Shown piece by piece: positions 59,828 to 64,000 of a DNA stretch of 64,000 bases. Within the stretch, counting starts at the first letter, position 1, and every line of letters begins with the position of its first letter. This DNA is from Falsihalocynthiibacter halioticoli (GTDB lineage Bacteria; Pseudomonadota; Alphaproteobacteria; Rhodobacterales; Rhodobacteraceae). Location of the stretch: the NCBI RefSeq assembly GCF_025802015.1, contig NZ_JAOYFC010000001.1, forward strand, positions 930,001-994,000. The letters run 5' to 3'. A program made the position numbers and the translations under genes. The notes under the pieces are model-generated. The model saw only the letters and a program-made list of their open reading frames with translations, did not search any database and had not been told where the DNA came from.

Positions 59828-61717
59828 TTGCGATTTATACAGGGCGCCAACTTTCTAGCGCAGCGCGCATCAACGACGTTGCGATCAACTTGGCAGAGCA
59901 AATTGGCGGGGCACTGGCTGCGTCGGGGTATTCACGGGCTGGCGTTTCTTGGGGCAACAGCAAGTGCGGCCTTCGCGTTTGATGCGAGCTTGAAAGTGTC
60001 GCCAGCAAACGAAGAGCTTCAGGATACACTTGAAGCGCAATCGCTGACGTTCCTCCTTACGGAGCAGGAAACCGAAAACGCCTCCGAGATCGTGTCGACT
60101 GCGCTTGCGGACTACGGCAAACTGCTCGGCGCGTTGTACGAGCAAGGGTATTTCGGCGCTGTTATCAGCATCAAAGTGGATGGTCGCGAGGCGGGGAATC
60201 TGTCGCCCGTTGTTCCGCCGACTTCGGTGAACCGGATTGTGATCGATGTTCAGCAAGGGCCACAGTTCAAGTTCGGCAAAGCGCAGGTTTCACCAATCGC
60301 GCCGGGAACGGTCATGCCGCCTGAGTTTGCGACCGGACAGATTGCCGGAACGCCACAGATCGAAAATGCAGTAAGCACAGCGGTCACCGGTTGGCGAGAT
60401 GTCGGACACGCAAAGGTCGAGCCGAGCGGTCAGAAGATCGTTGCGGACCATCGCCGCCAAACGCTTGATGCAGAGGTACAGCTTGCGCCGGGGCGTCAAC
60501 TCAAGTTTGGCGATTTAAATGTAACCGGCACCGAGCGTATGAAACCCGCGCGGGTTCAAGAGATTGCCGGCCTGCCAACGGGTAAGGTATTTTCGCCCAA
60601 GGAGCTTTCGGATTCTGCAAAGCGCCTGCGCCGGACAGGGATATTCCAGTCGGTTTCAGTTACCGAGGCCGATAACGCCAATCCGGACGGCACACTTGAT
60701 ATTGATCTGTTCGTGACGGAAAACAAGCTGCACCGCTTCGGCTTTGGTGGTGAACTTTCAACGGACCGTGGCCTTGGTGTCTCGACATATTGGCTCCATC
60801 GCAACTTATTTGGTGGTGGTGAACGGCTTCGGGTCGAGTTGAAGTTTGACGGGATCAGCAATGACAACGTGAACCGCGAAGATCGTTTTCAGGTGCGGTT
60901 CGAGCGCCCCGCGACGTTTAATCCTGACATAGATTTCTTTACGCAGTTCCAGCTCCTTCGCTCGCGGCAGGAAAACTACGAAGGTGATTTCGCCAGCTTC
61001 GAGGTTGGTATCCGTCGCTATGCGGGCGATGATTACATCTATAATCTGGGCCTTGGATACCGTGCCGGTAACGTTGAGGATATTCGCGGCAAAAGCACGT
61101 ATCATTTGGTTGCCGTACGTTACTCGGGTTTTCTGGACAAACGCGACGATCAGCTTGCGCCAACGTCGGGCTATTATCTGAACCCTGAAGTGACGCCATT
61201 CTTCTTGTTTGATGACAGCAAGTTCGCGCTGCAATCCTATGTTGATGCGCGGTTTTTCCAAGAATTGGGTGATACAGGAACGGTTCTTGCCGTACGCGGA
61301 CAGATTGGCAGTATTGCGGGGATTTCGCTCGATGATACGCCCGGCGATCTGCTTTACTATTCCGGTGGTACAAATACTGTTCGTGGCTTTTCCTATCTCT
61401 CGGTCGGGATTGATTACAAAGACGGTCTTCTTGGTGGCCGCTCGTTCTTTGCCTCTTCCATCGAAGGGCGCTTCCGCTTGAAAAACAAAGAAGGCTGGAT
61501 GGGCGATCTTGGCTTTGTGGCGTTTTATGACGTTGGATATGTCGGGTCTGAGTCCTTTCCGGACGGCAGCAATGATACGTGGCACGCGGGTGCTGGCGTT
61601 GGGGTGCGATATTACACGTCGTTTGGTCCGATCCGCTTTGATGTTGCCGTGCCTGTATCGGAGCGCAAGTACGATTCCGATTATCAAATCTACCTCGGTA
61701 TCGGGGAGGCATTCTAA
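59828..61717 (+). CDS. tamA: TamA-like outer-membrane translocation protein
   Basis: An Omp85-family protein of 629 residues that works with TamB in inserting outer-membrane proteins and moving lipids. A signal-like segment at about 30-50 (HGLAFLGATASAAFAFDASL) is preceded by a basic stretch. POTRA domains span about 60-290 (IVIDVQQGPQFKFGKAQVSP, LNVTGTERMKPARVQEIAGL, VSVTEADNANPDGTLDIDLF). A 16-strand beta barrel follows, ending SDYQIYLGIGEAF with the C-terminal Phe typical of barrels. The start is TTG, nine bases after ACGGAG; no better ATG is seen. The stop overlaps the tamB start in a TAATG arrangement. Confidence 0.9.
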   Translation: MRFIQGANFLAQRASTTLRSTWQSKLAGHWLRRGIHGLAFLGATASAAFAFDASLKVSPANEELQDTLEAQSLTFLLTEQETENASEIVSTALADYGKLLGALYEQGYFGAVISIKVDGREAGNLSPVVPPTSVNRIVIDVQQGPQFKFGKAQVSPIAPGTVMPPEFATGQIAGTPQIENAVSTAVTGWRDVGHAKVEPSGQKIVADHRRQTLDAEVQLAPGRQLKFGDLNVTGTERMKPARVQEIAGLPTGKVFSPKELSDSAKRLRRTGIFQSVSVTEADNANPDGTLDIDLFVTENKLHRFGFGGELSTDRGLGVSTYWLHRNLFGGGERLRVELKFDGISNDNVNREDRFQVRFERPATFNPDIDFFTQFQLLRSRQENYEGDFASFEVGIRRYAGDDYIYNLGLGYRAGNVEDIRGKSTYHLVAVRYSGFLDKRDDQLAPTSGYYLNPEVTPFFLFDDSKFALQSYVDARFFQELGDTGTVLAVRGQIGSIAGISLDDTPGDLLYYSGGTNTVRGFSYLSVGIDYKDGLLGGRSFFASSIEGRFRLKNKEGWMGDLGFVAFYDVGYVGSESFPDGSNDTWHAGAGVGVRYYTSFGPIRFDVAVPVSERKYDSDYQIYLGIGEAF

Positions 61718-64000
61718 TGCGGCTGTTCAGACATACACTCTTATTACTGCTCGCAGCGTGTTTGGCCTTGTTTCAGGCCTTCGCAGAGCCCGCCTATGCG
61801 CAGGAGGAAGAGGAAGAAGATCGCGGGTTGGTTCAGGGTTTGCTTGAAGACAACCTGAGCGGCGAGGGGCGCACAGTTAAGGTCAAAGGGTTTAAGGGCG
61901 CGTTGAGTTCAACAGCGACCATGGACGAACTGACGATTGCCGATAAGGAAGGCATCTGGCTGACGCTTACTGATGTTCGGCTCAACTGGAAACGTTCCGC
62001 CCTGTTGCAAAGGCGGCTTGAAGTAAAGGAACTTTCGGCGGCCTCTATGGTCGTTGCGCGCGCGCCCATTCCTGTTGAAAGCACCGAGCCGCCGGATCCA
62101 CACGCCAAGGAATTCGCGCTGCCGGAACTTCCTGTCAGCGTTGATGTACAGAAGGTTGCAATCGAAGAAGTCGTGCTGGGCGAGCCGCTCTTGGGCGAAG
62201 AGATCGCGCTTGAGTTGGCCGCATCTGCAGTGCTTGAGGCGGGGTCTGGCAAAGTCTTGCTGAATATGGGGCGGATCGACGACAGCTTCGGCGAGTTTGA
62301 CATTCGTGGCGGCTTTGATGCGGAAACCAAGATTATTGACCTTGATATTGCCCTAACCGAGGAAGAGGGCGGGCTTGCGGCAACGCTGCTCAAAATTCCA
62401 GGTGCGCCAGCGCTTGAGCTTGATCTCAAGGGAACGGGCCCGCTTTCGGACTACACCGCCGAGGTCAAATTGGTGAGCGAGGGCGTTGAGCAGCTTTCCG
62501 GTCAGGTGAATCTCGTGACATTGCCAATCAAAGAAGGAGAGGACGAGACAACCCCAGCGGATATGGAATTCCGTGTGGATATTGGCGGCGATCTTACCTC
62601 GCTTTTCGTGCCGGAGTACCGCCCCTTTTTCGGTCCGAATGTTCAATTGAAATCCGAAGGCACGCTCAAAGGCAGCGGTGCGCTTGATCTTGCGCATTTC
62701 CGACTTTCCGCAAACAGTTTGCTTTTGTCTGGGCGCGCCTATCTGAACGCGGATATGTGGCCGGAGCATTTTGATGTAAGCGGACGCGTGGCAAACGCGG
62801 ATGGCTCCTATGTGTTGCTTCCAGTTCCTGGAGGTAAGACGCGGGTTGAGTCCGTTGCGCTTGCGCTTTCGTTCGATGCGGATGAGGGCGAGAAATGGCA
62901 CGGCAAATTCGATGTCCGCAATCTCGAAACAGAAGGGCTGTCGCTTGAGCGCAGCCAGTTGATTTCAGATGGCGAGATTTTTGGCGAGGTCGGAACGCTT
63001 GGCAAAATTACCTCTGATCTGACGTTTAGAGCTTTGGGGCTGGAGCTGGATGATCCTGCGCTCACCGCTGCGATCGGACCGGCGACAGAGGGGCGCGTGA
63101 CGGTTTCTTATGAAGAAGGGCAACCGCTTCGGCTCACGGATATGGATATCAAATCCGCGACCTATGAATTCAGGGGCAACGCGGCGCTGACTGGCCTCGA
63201 GAGCGATCTTGAAGCCGAGTTTGATATCGCCGCAGAGATTGATGATATTTCCCAATTCTCGCTCTTGGCTGGGCGGCCGATTGCGGGGCAAGCAGAGGCA
63301 ACAGCAAAGGGCAGCTATGCCACGCTCACTGGCGCGTTTGATGCGGTTTTGACCGGCCTTACGCGCGACCTTGCCTTGGGAATTGAGCAGTTTGATACCT
63401 TGGCCAAAGGTGAAACCGTGATGCGAGTCACAGCGAAGCGCGACACCGAAGGGACAGTGCTGCGCGGGGCGAGCTTGCGCAACGATGCCTTGTTCGTGCG
63501 GGGTACAGGGGAAATTGCCGACGGATATTTCGACGGTGAGTTTGATGCAAACCTTGTTGATCTGGGCCTTATCGTACCGGATTTCCCAGGACCGCTGACC
63601 TTGAAGGGGTACACAACCCAAAGCGAGGAGGGTGTCTCTGTTAATCTCGCGGCCACCGGACCATTGGACACAAACGCAACTGTCGAAGGTTTGGCGACGG
63701 GGCCGAACGCCAATATGGCCTTCTCTGCCAGTCTGCCCGAAGTGGGGACGTTGGTTGCGAACCTAACGGGTGGCGTAAACCTTGAGGGGGCGCTCGCCAA
63801 AGCAGGTGAGAAATGGCAGATCGACGCAACAAGCTCTGGCTCGCTCGGGGTGGCGGCGAATGTGTCAGGGCTAATTGATCCGGAAGGTGATCATGATCTC
63901 GCGCTGACGGGGACTGCTCCGCTTGGCCTTGCCAACCGCATTCTACGGCCACGGGCGATTTCGGGCATTGCGACACTTGATTTGGCGATGAAGGGTGTTC
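61717..64000 (+). CDS. tamB: TamB-like translocation module protein, 5' part
   Basis: The frame is open from the ATG at 61717 to the window end, 761 codons, with the 3' part missing; family members usually have well over 1000 residues. The N-terminus is a signal/anchor (MRLFRHTLLLLLAACLALF) cut near AYAQEEEEEDRG. Then come repeated beta-rich AsmA/DUF490-type segments (VKGFKGALSSTATMDELTIA, VRLNWKRSALLQRRLEVKEL, GSYATLTGAFDAVLTGLTRD). TamB is a long periplasmic beta-groove that links the inner membrane to TamA. It overlaps the tamA stop by one base, so the two are coupled. Confidence 0.9.
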   Translation, partial: MRLFRHTLLLLLAACLALFQAFAEPAYAQEEEEEDRGLVQGLLEDNLSGEGRTVKVKGFKGALSSTATMDELTIADKEGIWLTLTDVRLNWKRSALLQRRLEVKELSAASMVVARAPIPVESTEPPDPHAKEFALPELPVSVDVQKVAIEEVVLGEPLLGEEIALELAASAVLEAGSGKVLLNMGRIDDSFGEFDIRGGFDAETKIIDLDIALTEEEGGLAATLLKIPGAPALELDLKGTGPLSDYTAEVKLVSEGVEQLSGQVNLVTLPIKEGEDETTPADMEFRVDIGGDLTSLFVPEYRPFFGPNVQLKSEGTLKGSGALDLAHFRLSANSLLLSGRAYLNADMWPEHFDVSGRVANADGSYVLLPVPGGKTRVESVALALSFDADEGEKWHGKFDVRNLETEGLSLERSQLISDGEIFGEVGTLGKITSDLTFRALGLELDDPALTAAIGPATEGRVTVSYEEGQPLRLTDMDIKSATYEFRGNAALTGLESDLEAEFDIAAEIDDISQFSLLAGRPIAGQAEATAKGSYATLTGAFDAVLTGLTRDLALGIEQFDTLAKGETVMRVTAKRDTEGTVLRGASLRNDALFVRGTGEIADGYFDGEFDANLVDLGLIVPDFPGPLTLKGYTTQSEEGVSVNLAATGPLDTNATVEGLATGPNANMAFSASLPEVGTLVANLTGGVNLEGALAKAGEKWQIDATSSGSLGVAANVSGLIDPEGDHDLALTGTAPLGLANRILRPRAISGIATLDLAMKGV

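Overview
This window is chromosomal housekeeping DNA from an alphaproteobacterium, most likely a member of the Rhodobacterales (Roseobacter group). The inference rests on a SAM-II riboswitch in front of metZ, the glyQ / small membrane protein / glyS cluster, a folB with a long C-terminal extension overlapping folP, carA divergent from a yqeY-like gene, a DUF2842 protein, a fused NuoE-NuoF-type flavoprotein and a TTAA-N7-TTAA (CtrA-type) box. I see no integrase, transposase, phage gene, CRISPR array or rRNA. The only RNA gene found is one tRNA-Leu(GAG).

Layout. 1-8.7 kb: the end of a DUF2842 gene, a large acidic low-complexity protein, thiamine pyrophosphokinase, a DMT permease, a LysE exporter, serine deaminase, then rpiA-gor. 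8.8-13.7 kb: hflK-hflC and a DegP-type protease, with a three-gene ArsR / AHSA1 / YciI cassette between them on the opposite strand. 13.8-19.6 kb: a 2Fe-2S ferredoxin, an FG-GAP protein, purD divergent from xseA, and a NuoE-NuoF fusion without its usual formate dehydrogenase partner. 19.7-22.4 kb: ftsY, a DMT permease and yciB. 22.4-27.4 kb: a GST divergent from riboswitch-controlled metZ, then folE2 and trkH.

27.4-37.8 kb: an apparently catalytically dead trypsin-fold protein, the glyQ-DUF6446-gltS-glyS run, ppdK and a SleB-type wall hydrolase. 37.9-41.1 kb: folB-folP-glmM. 41.1-49.4 kb: a Tat-type small protein with a secretin-like tail, a DMT permease, ilvC facing a tandem Lrp pair, a ubiquinone hydroxylase, a HAD nucleotidase, a GntR regulator and an MshEN-GT2 glycosyltransferase. 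49.5-53.6 kb: a glycine-rich lipoprotein, carA, yqeY and several small poorly known genes in more AT-rich DNA. 53.7-64 kb: ctaD, a cytochrome c, lipB, a peptidoglycan-binding protein, the tRNA, a two-domain lysozyme inhibitor, and tamA-tamB, with tamB cut by the window end.

The clearest regulatory element is the complete metZ leader: promoter, SAM-II aptamer and terminator in order. The less expected items are the inactive SPOR / PG-binding / trypsin-fold protein, the LprI-MliC inhibitor fusion, the secretin-tail Tat protein, the orphan NuoEF protein, and three CATATG palindromes spaced exactly 11 bp apart. Nothing here amounts to a wholly new multi-gene system. Start codons were moved from the longest reading frame wherever a ribosome binding site, an overlap with the upstream stop, or family length favoured a shorter form. 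Every gene-free stretch in the window is under 300 bp.
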